A stretch of 64,000 nt of DNA from Petaurus breviceps papuanus (GCA_028583685.1 JAMXIF010001210.1:5191950-5255949), one strand, 5' to 3'; positions 32,200-44,553 are shown, counted from the first letter of the stretch. Notes: generated by a model from the letters alone, not told the origin. Numbers and translations: made by a program.

Positions 32200-34850
32200 T
32201 TTCCTTTAAAAGATGTAATCTTCATGTTCCATGAAATAACTTGTTTTAGGAACTAGACATATCATATCTTCTTGCAAATGTTAAGTGGTACATGTGAGCT
32301 TAAACCCTCACTTTCTATTTTTGTTTAGCTACTTTCCCCATTGCTGCTTCCCCACCCTAATACTTCATGAATTCTCTTGGAGCCAATTTCTCCCAGGTCT
32401 TTCCCATAATAATGTATTATTATTTTTTTAGCTAGAAAACATGAAGCATTGTAAACCATGCCTAAACACATGTGACCCTCCTTGTTAGATGTTGTGTGAA
32501 GATGTGCTTTACTGAAGAGCTCTTGAAGAGATAGGCTACATTTAGATGAAGCAGTGTGTTGAATGACTGCATCTTAACAAGTACCTTGCTGTTCTTTGTT
32601 CATTGGATTTCATGTGATAGATTACTGATTTTCTTTTCCCCACCCCAATTACTTATCAGTAGCCCCACATTCATTCTTCAAGTGTTAACATTTTTATATT
32701 CATGTCCAAAGGGCACTATTGGGATACTCACAAATGAGAAAGAAACTGGCCCACTGTGTCCATCCTGGTGCCCCAATGATATATAGGCACTTAAGGCACT
32801 CTGCTCTCACGGTGATCAAGTTTGCAACCACATAAAAACTACCAATGTTATTGGAGTGCTTTACTTTATAATAGAACTGTTCCCCCTTAATTTTGGCTAA
32901 CATGGTTTAGAATAATTTGAGTTACCTTAAAAGTTTTTTTAAAAATGAACAAGAAGAAACCCCATGCCCTTTTGTTTATAAGAACACTGTTTCATACACA
33001 TAATTATGATAATAATTCAACTAAACAAGTTATATAGGCAGGACAAGCAAATCATCCAGTCAGGAAACCAGAGCCAAATCAATTTGCAGCCACAAGACAG
33101 GTGAGCAAGGGAATCATTAATAACAGCACATTACCATACTGATCTATTATGCTGCCTTTGATGGGTCACATCTTTTTCCCCATACACAAAATATTTTAAG
33201 GCACTGGGTGTTGTCATCAATAAACATCAGACTGAGTCAGTAGCCGACTCAGTTGACCACTTCTATTAATTTTTCATCTGCCATGAACTTGCTGTGATCA
33301 TTCTGTCTTCCTTTGGCTTACCTGTCAGTCCAAGGTAAAGGCTTGTTCAATCCATTTGGAATAGCAGTCATGCTACCATCTGATGCTATACATCAAGTTG
33401 AAAGATCTAAATCGGTATATTGCAGGAGATCCTTGATCTAACTAAAGAAAGCTGGCAGTGTATCCAGAACCCTGCTCTATAACAACATACATAGAATTGT
33501 TTTGGGTCAGGTTTCTATGGGGGTATCATGATAGCAGGTGATTTTTAGTGGAAGCCCATCATGTCTGTGGAGGAGTGAGAGGTATATGGATAAAAGTATA
33601 AGAGGTGCCTTCATACATTTTTTAAACAGAAGTACAAGTTAAAAAAAACAGTGATTTCCCAACTATATAGAAGGCATGTGCAGGAATGCCAAGAAGTCAG
33701 ATGCTCTTCTCTGAACTTAGACTTATCCATTCCTCCTCAAGTCTTACTAATTGAACAAGCATAAAAGATCTCATAAAATACTTTGATATTAATCTCAGAC
33801 AAAACTTATGTAAAAAGAGACAGCATTGAGAACAGTCCCATTTGGGGGTATTCTTAAATTCTTTAGAATTACTAAATTATAAGGTTTTATTTTGTTTTTC
33901 TGAAAGGGACCTTTAAGACCCTCTGGTCTAATGCCTCCTTTCCTCTGACTAGTTTCCTTCTGACCAAGTTGGCACATCATTTTCAAAAGGCAAGTAATCC
34001 CCCAGGAGGTATACAGAACATAACAAATGGCAGGTATGACTTAAACGACTGAGTAGGAAATAGAACTATCTGTAACTACAATTCCCAGGACAAGTGGACA
34101 TTTGGCAATTTTGTACTATTCACTATGGCCTTTTGTTTAAAAGAATTACTTTAGGCTAAATACTAAACAAAGAGAGATAAATTATACCAATTTATCAGAT
34201 TGTGATTCGGTGGTATGTGTGATTTTTTGCAATGAAAAAGCAAATGTAACCTTCAAAGGAGCAAATGAGTGATGATAACACAGCTCTCAGCTCCCTTTTC
34301 CAATTCCCTATATGTTCATCAAAAAGAAAAGTCTTACATTAGTATATATGGGGTAAAATCATATTGAAATATATAAACCTGCATTAAAAAGTAAAGTATG
34401 TACTTTGGATGATACCATTAAGTATAATTAATGATGCAATACTGAAAAACATATTGGAGAATGCAACACAATCTATGGAATTATTCATAGTGATTTTCTT
34501 TGAAGCAGGATGGATGGTATGAGTCGAATCACATCTATGGTGAAAACACTTCAAAGTTCTACCTTCAGGCTTGTTAAGCTCAATGAAATTCACAAGAGGC
34601 AAAATCCCACTGATCTTTTTTGCCCCCTTTAGTCTCCTGAGATTTATTTTAATGAGGTTTCATTATATGATTTGAAGTCTTTTTTTTAAAATTTCAGAAT
34701 TAAGATGGAACTATGTTTCCATAAACTTCTAAGTTCATACATTTAAGGTAAATCCAATGATTAAAATGATTCCATTATATCTGATGTAAAGCATAAAAAA
34801 GTAATGTTAACTGTGACAACTGCACACAGAAGTTAGAAAACAGTATCATT
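32200..34850. other. long unique stretch
   Basis: About 2.6 kb with no recognised repeat, RNA gene or coding signature. In a window this repeat-dense, that makes 32900-33500 a candidate for conserved non-coding DNA. Open frames are all below 80 codons and unremarkable. Confidence 0.5.
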
Positions 34851-34854
34851 TCTC

Positions 34855-35015
34855 TGTGTCATGCTAAGTAGTCTTTGTCAAACCACTCAGCTTCTACATT
34901 CCTTGGTTTCTTAATTGGTGAAACAGAAATAATAATGTTTAGTTAGTTCATAGGGATGTCTGCAAATCAAATAATTATTGATTGTAAAGTGAATTGAAAA
35001 CGTAAAGGAGCTTAA
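34855..35015 (+). mobile_element. degraded MIR-type SINE
   Basis: 'gtctttgtcaaaccactcag' and 'cttggtttcttaattggtga' followed by 'aacagaaataataatg' weakly fit the MIR CORE. Confidence 0.45.
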
Positions 35016-35704
35016 GAAGAATGGTGTCTGACTTCATATTCATTTATACAAATTACTGAATTCTGATGTTACCCATACAGAACAGGTTGGTAGTCATCTA
35101 GAAAGAGATCACATGTATTCAAATTCATACTATTTGAAGTACAATTATATCAAGTATGGAAAATGACTCTAGGCCAGTGGAAATATAGAAATATATAGTG
35201 CAAATTTTAATAAAGTAGTCACAGGATTCATTATTCACACTAATTGGGACATAACTGTATTTAGAGGACAGCCAGCTTTCATTCTATCTGCTGCCATCTT
35301 TCAACAACCCTTTCATTCTCAATCACTTCCCTGATCTCCAAAAATAAAACAAAAGAGACAAAAAATTTCTAAATTTTGAATAGCAATACCACATGATCTG
35401 TTCTGTGAGTTAGTGGGTTCCATCTCGCTGGGAAGTCCTCAAGCAAAGAATGTATGACTACTTGTGGAAACTGTGGAGCAGATTCTTATACAAGTATGTG
35501 CTTATGAAGTATCTAGAAACTATAACATTTTTCCTTTTTGAGTCTGTTTCCTTTTTGCTTTTTAGTTTTTAACCATAAGGTACTTCATAAATGTAACTTA
35601 TGATTATTAATTGTCAAGACACAGTTGAAGTGTTTCCTTATAACTACCTCTAATCTATAAATTCTCTGTTGAATAATATGGCAGTGGAGTGCCTGAAGTG
35701 CTAT
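35016..35704. other. unique sequence
   Basis: No repeat or gene recognised. Confidence 0.5.
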
Positions 35705-36632
35705 GGTCAGAGGTTCACAAAATTGTTTAGGAGGCAGCAACAAAAAACATTCCAAAGGAAAAAAAAAGAGCAAGAAAGCAAAATGGCTTCCTAATGAGGC
35801 TTTACAAGTAGCTACGGAAACAAGGAAAGCAAAAGATAAAGAAGAAAGGAAAGATATAGCCAATCAAATGCAGAATTTAAGAGAATAGCAAGGACACATA
35901 AGAAGGTTTTAAGTGGGCAAAGCAAAGAAATAAAAGAAAACAATGGAATGGGAAAGACAAGAGATCTCTTCAAGAAAATTAGAAATATCAAGGGAACATT
36001 TCATGCGAAAATGGGTATAATAAAAGACAAAAGTGATAAATACTTAATACAACATAAGTAGAAGAAATTAAGATGTGGAAAGAATGTACAGAAGTAATAG
36101 AAGGAAATGTATGTACAAAATGTACAAATGAAAAAAAAAAGATCATAGCATCACAGAAAAACACAATGGTGTGGTTATTGATCTAGATTCAGACATGTTA
36201 GAGACTAAAAAGTCAAGTGAGCCTTAAGAAGCATTGCTAATAAGAAGGCTAGTGGAGGTGATGGAATTCCAGCTGAGCTCCTTAAAATCCTGAAAGATGA
36301 TGCTGTAAAAGAGTTGCACTCAATATGCCAGCAAATTTAGAAAACTCATATATGGTCACTGTATAGGAAAAGATCAATTTGTGTCCCATTCCTAAAGAAA
36401 AATAACACCACAGAATGTTCAAATTGCCAAACAATTGGGCTCATCTCACACAATGGCCAGATTATGTTTAAGATTCTACAATCTAGGCTTCAGATTACCA
36501 CAAGAGCTGACTGTTTTTTGAAGTCAGAGGAACAAGAGATCAAATTGCCAACATTTGCTGGATTATGGAGGAAGCAAGGACTTCCAGAAAAAAAAAAAAA
36601 ACTACTGTTTCACTGACTATATTATAGCTTTG
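35705..36632 (+). mobile_element. RTE (BovB-like) LINE, 5' piece of ORF
   Basis: This is the segment between the endonuclease and the start of the reverse transcriptase in a BovB-like RTE. The frame 35703-35888 reads KKAKWLPNEALQVATETRKA. Further on come 'aatggaatgggaaagacaag', 'gctagtggaggtgatggaat', 'gcactcaatatgccagcaaa' and 'agagatcaaattgccaacat', all in BovB order. It stops at '...actatattatagctttg', exactly where the second piece (39248) continues. Stops and frameshifts make it non-functional. Confidence 0.92.
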
Positions 36633-36648
36633 TTTTTAAACAATATTC

Positions 36649-36654
36649 TTTATT
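36649..36654 (-). promoter_or_regulatory. AATAAA polyadenylation signal of the POLE3 retrocopy
   Basis: The hexamer on the minus strand lies 12-16 bases before the poly(A) remnant at the edge of the retrocopy. It was copied from the parent mRNA and is not expected to act here. Confidence 0.75.
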
Positions 36655-37360
36655 TATGCAAACCATTATATTTTCCTCCCCCAAATGTAAAGTAAAATGA
36701 GATTCTTCCCTCATTTATCAACTAACTTTGTCCCTGTAATCCATTAAGGAATAAATTTAAGCTGATTGGGGGAGAAGCTGGCAAGAATCTTTACTCCCAG
36801 TTCTCAAGTTAGCTCTTAACAGAGGGACTGAATGTGGCCACTGTGGGTGCCCCCTCTAGCTGAACAGATTTTTTTTTCTTGCCATGGAGACAAAGGTCTT
36901 CTAGGAGCTTCTAACCTTCAGAACCAACCACTTAACTTGAAGACAAAATGTTTCGGCATGAATGTCAGGGGAGCCTAACAAAAGATGAAGGCCCCATCAA
37001 AACCACTTTAGAAAAGTGGTCTAGTAGAATTTTATTCCTAAGCATTATTATATTTCATTAAGAGTTATTCTATCAAGCTGTCTGTAAAAGACAGGAATCA
37101 ACACTGGGATTGGGAAAAGAACCTTGCATTTCTTAAATTAAGCTGGATTGAAGATCACAAATTAGCAAAGCAAAGAACAGTCTGGAGAGAGTGGCTGTAA
37201 AACCTGGAGGAAATGAATTTTGGAGCCCATCATCTGTTAAATGAAAAAGTCAAGCACTAAAAGGATGAGACACCTGTGAAGTTCACTACAAAAGCAAAAG
37301 TAAAGGGACTGCATATACAAAAAAGTCAGTTTTCAAACTTTGGTTCAGTAGGCAGGGGAA

Positions 37361-38003
37361 TGTTATGGGAATGGTAATCTGAAGATCTTCCCTGCCCCTA
37401 GGCCCTTTGATAGGCTTAGGTGACTCTGAGAACCTTCCTTGATTTGAAAATATACTCTGCCTGCTAATAGCTGAATGTGGTCACATGGACTCTGTGGCAG
37501 GAGGCTTGTTTTTTTAGTAATGCCCACACCTTGTTGCTTTGTGACTAGGCAGTGGGTCAAGAGGATTGTGACATTCTCTGAGCCAGGAGAAAGCTATATA
37601 TACCCTGATGTGAGATTTTGCTTTGGGGCTCACTTTGAGAAGATTTGTGTGATATGACCAGATGAGACTCTGGGAAGCCATTGAGCCTCTGGCTTTGAAA
37701 ACCCAGATGTTGGTGCTTCCCTCTCTGGTAACTGACTACTATAGGTATGGATGTAATGGTCAGACAGCTGGAAGCCTGTCTGCTGATCTGTTTTTCTGTC
37801 TGCTTGTAACTTTTCCTTGTAACTCATTTGTATTTTCTGAAGTTCAGCATGCTGACTTTTCCCCCTGAACTACGTAAATGATATATGTTTGACTGATTAA
37901 AGTAAGATTGTTAACCCATTTTGAGTTTCTTTCCTTTAGAAAAGCAGATCTAGGAACCCGTGTTGGCAGCCACCCTGGGTATGCTATGGTGCTTGCTACT
38001 ACA
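37361..38003 (+). mobile_element. solo LTR, ERVL-like family (fossil), perfect 5-base TSD
   Basis: About 643 bases from TGTTATGGGAATGG to TGCTTGCTACTACA. GGGAA lies on both sides (37356-37360 and 38004-38008). A likely TATA box, CTATATATACCC, is near 37593. It is the longest copy of the family here and has the only perfect TSD, so it may be the youngest. It has no internal region. It is inserted in the 3' UTR part of the POLE3 retrocopy. Confidence 0.88.
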
Positions 38004-39247
38004 GGGAAGGGGAAGAGAATTTTGAGGTGAAATACCTACTTTACATTAGAACCAACACTCCACTAATACAGTGACTAGGTAAAGGAAGACTCAGGAAGAG
38101 AAGATTAAAAACCAAAGACAGCAGAACCTTGCTGAAAGCTACTTTCAAAGGGAAGAGAGATGCATTCTTTACCCCAGACATGTTTGGATAGTCCCCCAAA
38201 TCCAGAGTGCCTTGACTACTCTTTCAATGAGCTATACTCAATTTATCACAAGCTACTCATGCTCAGAGTTCAAACCTCTCTAATTTTCAGCTGCTTCTAC
38301 AGTCCCTAAGTAATAGGTAGCATGAGATTTAAGTCATAAAACAGGAAGTGAAATATAAATAGCAGTTTATAACCTACCTTGTCAAAAAGTCACAATTTAT
38401 GAATTATGTAAAAGAAATTGGAAACCTCTTATTCAGAAAAACTCTGGTTTGAGGATTATTCAAGATGTATTTTTGGGTGTTCATAATTCTCTTTTGAACA
38501 GATGGAGGCAACAATGTTGAACCCCAAGTTTCTTATCATGTGACCCAACATTGTCTTCATTAAGCTCCATTGTCAACCTCTTCTTTATCATTCTGCTCCT
38601 CCTCTTCCATTCTTTTATCATCCTCATCATTATCCCTGCTCTTCGCTGCTCTTATCTTGCTCCTCAAAATGTGTTCTCTTATCTTTCTCCTTCTTTTTGG
38701 GCTTCCTTCTTCCCTTTCTATTCATGGCTATAGGCATCTTGTGCTTCTTTCAAAGTGGAAATGAATTGCTGAAATTCCATCTCTTTCATTGCTGATGGCA
38801 CATCACCAGCATTTAGGGTTTTCTGTTTTCCTTTCATCACAAAGTTGTTTGCACAGGACCTGGTGTACAGCACAAACACACTATACATCCGACAACCAAG
38901 AGATGGCAATCTGTTCCTTTTTGGAGATGTTGATGCCTTTGGGGAGTGCCTCCTTGATGATCCTGATGATGACAGCATTGGAAAGGTCCAGGTTCCCCTG
39001 GTCTTTCTGTCATGTCCACCTTTTCCCTCATGGAGAGCCACAAGGACACGACCACCACCAAGACCACTGGTGGCCTCTGAGACAGTGTGGCAGGAGCACC
39101 CCAGACTTATGCTAGCCTTGTTGCTCACCAATGGCATCACCTATGACCACATGTCCTAAGTGGGCTTTCATTTGTACACCCACCTCCCATCCCATTTCTT
39201 GATGTCTTCCTTGATGTCTGAGAGTGGCACTGGCCTCCTACCGGAGT

Positions 39248-40258
39248 TTTTGATTGTGTGGGTCACAATAAAACGTGATGAATCCTCAAAGGGATGGGAG
39301 TACCAGATCATCTTACTTGTATCCTAAGGAACCTGTATCCAGGTCAAGAAGTAACATTGAGAACCAAACATGGAATAACTGATTGGTTTAGGTTTGGAAA
39401 AGGAGTATGACAAGTCTGTATATTAATGCCTTATTTATTTGACTTGTATGCAGAGTACATCATGTGAAATACCAGACTGGATGAATCAAAAGTCAGAATT
39501 AAGGTTTCGAGGACAAATATCAATGATCTCAAATATGCAGATGATACCCTGCTTATGACAGAAAGTGAAAAAGAATTAAGAAACGTCTTGATGAGGGTGA
39601 AAGAGGAGAATGTAAAAATTGACTTGAAGTCTAACATAAAAAACTCTAACATTTTGGCAACTGGTCTCATCACTAACAGGCAAATAGAGGAGGAAGAAAT
39701 GGAAGCAGTATCAGATGTTCTATTCTTGGATAAAATATCACTCCAGACAATGACTGCCATCATGAAATTAAAAGACACTTGCTCCTTAGAATGAAAGGCA
39801 AATCTGGATAGCATACTAAAAAGTAGAGATAGCAATGGATGGTCATGAGTGTTGGACTACAAGAAAAGCTGAGTGCTTCAGAATCAATGCTTTCAAATTG
39901 TGGTGCTAGAGTAAACTTTTTAGGGTCCCTTGGACAGCAAGGATATCAAGTCAGTCAATACTTAAAGAAATTAATTCAGGCTATTCACTGGAAGGTCAAA
40001 TACTGAAGCTGAAATTTAAATACTTTGGTCACAGAATAAGATGAGACTCATTGGGAAAGACCCTGATGTTGGGAAAGACTGAAGGCAAAAGGAAAGGGGG
40101 AAGCAGAGGATGAGTGGCTAGATAGCATCAAGGAAACAACAGACATGAACTTGGACAGACTTTGGAAGAAAGAGGAAGATAGAAGGGTCTAGCAATCTAT
40201 GGTCTATGGGATCATAAAAAAATTAGATGTGGTTGAGTGACTGAATGTTGAATAACAA
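39248..40258 (+). mobile_element. RTE (BovB-like) LINE, 3' piece of ORF and 3' end
   Basis: It resumes at 'tttgattgtgtgggtcacaa', the RT stretch next to the 36632 break. It continues through 'gatctcaaatatgcagatga' (the RT catalytic region, LKYADDTL in translation) and the frame 39555-39794 (ESEKELRNVLMRVKEE, then ATGLITNRQIEEEEMEAVSD). Next come 'tactttggtcacagaataag', 'agaggatgagtggctagata', and the 3' end 'ttgagtgactgaatgttgaa'. The same kind of 3' end is carried by the MAR1-like SINEs in the window. Not functional. Confidence 0.92.
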
Positions 40259-40823
40259 GTAAGTTATCATTAAGAAATATGAAGTACAATTTAGCATGTA
40301 GATTATAGTTAATCTGAAACTTTGGAGGCTAGAGTCTGAAATGTTTTGCACTAATTCAATAAGTGGTTTGGATCAAGTCATCAAGTTTGCTTAAAAACAA
40401 ATATTTCAGAAGTTTCTCCCTTCTCCCCTCCCCCCGCTGTTAACTGAAAAAATGAAATATCTCCATTAGAGAGCTGACTCTATGTCATTCAGGGGATAAC
40501 TTGCCTATGTTTAGAACTATGATTTTCAGGGAAGTGCTTTTGGGTTTGATTCTTTTCTCAGCCTTTTCCTGAGGACCAGTTAGTTTTTTTTTCCCAGTGA
40601 ATGGCCTCCTATAAAGCAACTCAGGCAGAAGGATAGAGGTCGGGTAAAGTATGGATAGATAGCTACTGTTCTGGCTGGGATGATTTCTTCAAATAGGATG
40701 AGCAGATGTAAGATGCACAACACATGAGTTCTGTTTTATCATGGCATTGAAACTTGCATTGCTATGAAATACTGATGGAAATAGACTTTTATCACATGTA
40801 TTTCTGTACCATTCCTTTCAGGT
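40259..40823. other. unique sequence
   Basis: No repeat or gene recognised between the RTE end and the HAL1 target site. Confidence 0.5.
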
Positions 40824-40834
40824 CACCTTAAAAT

Positions 40835-43706
40835 TTATTTTTAAAATTAATTTATTTTTAGTTTTCAACATTCATTTCCACAAAATTTTGAGTTACAAAA
40901 TTTCTCCCCATCACTCCCCTACCACCCACCCTAAAATAGCAAGCCTACTGAATACCCCTTCCCCCAATCTGTTCTCTCTTATATTCTCCCCCATACCCTG
41001 TCTAACTTTCTAGTAGGAAAAGATGGATTTCTATGCCCCAGTGCCTATATATCTTATTTCCCAGTTGCATGTAAAAAAACAATTTTTAAAATATTTTTTT
41101 AAAACTTTGATTTCCAAATTCTTTCCCTTCTTCACTCCTCACCCACCTCCACTGGGAAGATAAGCAATTCAATATAGGCTGTACATGTGTAGTTACATAA
41201 AACATTTCCATAGTAGCTACATTCTGAAAGACTATATTTCCCTCCATCCTATCCCCCCCCCCCACTTATTCTATCTTCCCCTTTGACCCGGTTCCTTTTC
41301 AAAAGCATTTGCTTCTAAATACCCTCTCCCCCAAATTGCCCTCCCTTCTATCATCCCCCCTCTTTTCCCCTTCCCCCCTACTTTCCTGTAGGGTAAGACA
41401 ACCAGTTGAGTGTGTATGTTATTCTCTCCTTAAGCCAAATTCAATGAGAGTAAGGTTGGCCCATTCCCTTTCACCTCCCTGCTCTTCCCTTCCCTTTGTA
41501 ACAATTTTCTCTTGCCTCTTTTATATGAGATAATTTACCCTATTCTATCTCTCCCTTTCTCCTACCAATATATTCTTCTCTTATCTCTTAATTTTATTTT
41601 TTAGATATCATCCCTTCCTATTCAACTTATCCTGTGTTATCTATGTATACATGTACATGCATATATACACATTCACATATATCTTTATACACACATACAC
41701 CCTCCTATGCATACATATATATGTATGTATACACACACATATATTCCCTTCAACTAGTCTCATACTGAGAAAAGTCTTATAAGTTACAATTATCATTTTT
41801 CCATGGAGGAATGTAAATAGTTCAACTTTAATAAATTCCTTATGATTTCTTTTTCCTGTTTACCTTCTCATGCTTCTCTCGCTTCTTATATTTGAAAGTC
41901 AAATTTTCTGTTCACCTCTGGTTTTTTTTTTTCATCAAGAATACTTGAAAGTACTTCATTTCATTTTATGTCCATATTTTCCCCTGAAGTATTATACTTA
42001 GTTTTGCTGGGTAGGTGATTCTTGATTTTAATCCTAGCTCCTTTGATCTCTGGAATATCATATCCCAAGCCCTTCAATCCCTTAATGTAGAAGCTGCTAG
42101 GTCTTGTGTTATCCTGATCGTGTTTCCACAGTACTCAAATTGCTTCTTCATGACTGCTTGTAATGTTTTCTCCTTGACCTGGGAACTCTGGAATTTGACT
42201 ATAATATTGCTAGGAGTTTTTTTTTTGGGGGGGGGATCTTTTTCAAGAGGCAATCAGTGAATTCTTTCAATTTATATTTTACCCTCTGGCTCTAGAATAT
42301 CAGGGCAATTTTCCTTGAGAATTTCTTGAAGGATGATTTCTAGGCTCTTTTTTTGATCATGGCTTTCAGGTAGTCCAATAATTTTAAATTATCTCTCCTA
42401 GAACTATTTTCCAGGTAAATGGTTTTTACAATGAAATATTTCACATTGCCTTCTATTTTTTTCATTTGTTTGGATCTGTTTTATAGTATCTTGATTTCCT
42501 CATAAAGTCATTAGCTTCCAATTGCTCTAGTCTAATTTTGAAGGAGTTATTCTTTTCAATGAGTTTTTGCTATTCCTTTTCCATCTTGGAAATTTGGCCT
42601 TTTAAGGCATTATTCTCCTCACAGGCTTTTTGGGTCTCTTTTGCCATTTGAGTTAGTCAATTTTTAAGGTGTTATTTTCTTTAGTATTTTTTGGGGGGTC
42701 TCCTTTACATTGACTTACTTTTCATGATTTTCTTGCATCATTCTCATTTCTCTTCCCAATTTTTCCTTCACTTCAATTACTTGATTTTCAAAATCCTTCT
42801 TGAGCTCCTCCATGGTCTGTGACCAATTCATATTTTTCTTGGAGGCTTTTGATTCAGGAGTTTTGACTTTGTTGTCTTCTTCTGGTTCCATGTTTTGATC
42901 CTTCCCCCCCCCCAAAATTTCTATGGTCTGATTGTGCTTCCTCTGTTTGCTCACCTTGCCAACCAATTACTCGACTTTTGAGCTTTTTGCCATGGTAGAA
43001 TCCTGCTTCCAAAGTGGAGAGAGTTATGTGTCAAATTTCTCGGGTTTTTGCAGCATTGTCAGAGCTGTGAGTAGGGCTCCCTCTCTACAGCCACTGCAAG
43101 CTCTGGCATGCTAGTGTTCCTCACCCCAGGAACTCTGCCCAAGACTGCAACCCAGATCCAACAGGTCAAACTAAGAGCAATTACCCTCTGAATGGTTGCT
43201 TGTTCCCCCTACGATCTGCAGTCCAGGAGTTCTGGAGGCAGCCACACAGCAGCCACTGAACTTGCTGCTTCACTGCCACCTCTGCCTCCCCAGGGGCAGA
43301 GGCCAGACCATTCTCTTCTTTCACCCAGTTCCAACAGAGTTCCCTACTGACCTTTTACATTCTCTTTGGCATTTATGGGTTGAGAAGTCTGGAAACTGCC
43401 ACAGTTGCTGGTGATTCACTCTCCTGAAGTCTGCTCTGGCCAGGCTAGGCTGCAAGTCTGGGCTGCCCGGGGTCTGGGCCCACATGGATCATGAGGGACT
43501 GAGCTTGGCTCCCAGACCAGTATGATAGACCCTTCCTGTCAGTCTGCCAGGCTGCCATCAGCAGGAGATTTGTTTTCTCTGTCACTTTGTTGGTTCTGTA
43601 GCTCTAAAATATGTTTAGAGTCATTTTGTTACAGGTGTTGGAGGTGGTTGGAGTAGAAGCTCAAGCAAGTTCCTGATTTTACTCTGCCATCTTGGCTCCA
43701 CCCCCC
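40835..43706 (-). mobile_element. HAL1-type element (L1 with ORF1, no ORF2), complete ends
   Basis: On the minus strand it starts with a C-run complement and 'ggagccaagatggcagagta', the usual mammalian L1 5' end, then about 0.7 kb of 5' UTR. ORF1 begins at 42993 in a strong ACCATGG context. Its first part includes KVSKQRKHNQT and QTMEELKKDFENQVIEVKEK (coiled-coil). Degraded RRM and C-terminal parts follow down to about 42000. Sequence then passes to an L1-type 3' UTR ending 'ttgtggaaatgaatgttgaa' and an A/T-rich tail. No ORF2 is present. CACCTTAAAAT is duplicated exactly at 40824-40834 and 43707-43717, so both ends are original. The size (2.87 kb) and layout fit half-L1 elements known in mammals. 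A frameshifted ORF1 makes this copy inactive. Confidence 0.88.
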
Positions 43707-43889
43707 CACCTTAAAATGTAAAAAAATACACTGTTTGTTGCATTGAAAACAGATGTATTTCATCAGTATTGTTCACATTAAAGAGAACATACATTTGTCA
43801 CCTATAAGAATTGTAATTACAATTTATCTTACTTTATAATTTCTTTGTGATAAATGAAGAAAGTTATTGTTTGAATATACATTAAGTGG

Positions 43890-44553
43890 TCAACTATGTG
43901 AATTCAAATCCAAAGTGTGTGCCTTATTCCCGTTGAAGTTGGCTTGGGGAGGGAATGAGATACACACTAAATGGGGTATCTCACCCTCCAGGATAGTAGG
44001 GGGGGTAGGGGATGAGAGGGGGGATGATGGAAGGGAAGGCAGGCTGGGGGAGAGGGAAGTTGGAAGCACTCACTTTTGAAAAGGGATGTGATCAAAGTAG
44101 AGAATAGAACAAGTGGGAGGTGGGATAGGAGGGAGGGAAATACAGTCAGTCTTTTACAATATATTTACTAGGTTATTATTTTGCATTAGCCACACATGTA
44201 CAACCTATACTCAACTGGTTGTCTTCCCAGTGGGGGTGGGTGACAAGGGAGGAAGGGAATGAATCTGGAATTCAAAGTTTTAAAATTAAATATTCAAATA
44301 TATACTATTAATACTATTTTATATGTAATTAGGAAATAAGATATATAGGCACTGGGACATAGAGATCCACTGGAAAAGTCTAAAGGGTTATGGGAGAAAA
44401 TATGGGAGAGAGCAGATTGGAGAAGGGGATATCCTGTGGGACTGCTATTTTGGGGCAGTGGGTAGGGAAAAAATGGGGAAAAAATTTATAACTCAAAATC
44501 TGGTGGAAATGAATGATGTAAATCAGAAGTTAATAAAGCATTTAAAAAAAGAA
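43890..44553 (+). mobile_element. L1/HAL1 3' UTR, plus strand, 5' truncated
   Basis: It aligns along its length with the inverted 3' UTR of the HAL1 element: 'gttgaagttggcttggggag', 'gatgatggaagggaaggcag', 'ctcaactggttgtcttccca', 'gatatataggcactgggaca', 'aactcaaaatctggtggaaa' and a final 'gttaataaagcatttaaaaa'. It is inverted relative to 40835-43706. The 70-codon frame is chance. Confidence 0.88.

Larger units (their letters stand above)
36633..39247 (-). pseudogene. POLE3: POLE3 processed pseudogene (retrocopy), split by an LTR
   Basis: POLE3 encodes the histone-fold subunit of DNA polymerase epsilon, also part of the CHRAC remodelling complex. On the minus strand the presumed start is at 39013 (MTERP, compared with MAERP in human). 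The histone fold follows, reading [20 protein letters not shown] in one frame and [17 protein letters not shown] and [16 protein letters not shown] in another. Human has NNFAMKGKRKTLNASDV. The acidic tail MEEEEQNDKEEVDN ends at a stop at 38560-38562. At least three frame changes and two in-frame stops disable it. There are no introns across the CDS. About 1.27 kb of 3' UTR-like sequence follows, with AATAAA (complement at 36649-36654) about 12 bases before a T-run (36633-36637) that is the poly(A) relic. It lies inside an RTE LINE, and an ERVL-like LTR (37361-38003) interrupts its 3' UTR. The 5' UTR extent (39014-39247) is inferred from where the RTE resumes. Confidence 0.9.

Noticed and set aside
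38718-39140. 140-codon minus-strand frame as an intact gene
   Set aside because: Only its middle and C-terminal part is POLE3-like. The start is out of frame and the real POLE3 frame is broken, so it is a retropseudogene.
38789-39159. Plus-strand frames of 104 and 108 codons
   Set aside because: They are antisense shadows of the POLE3 retrocopy.
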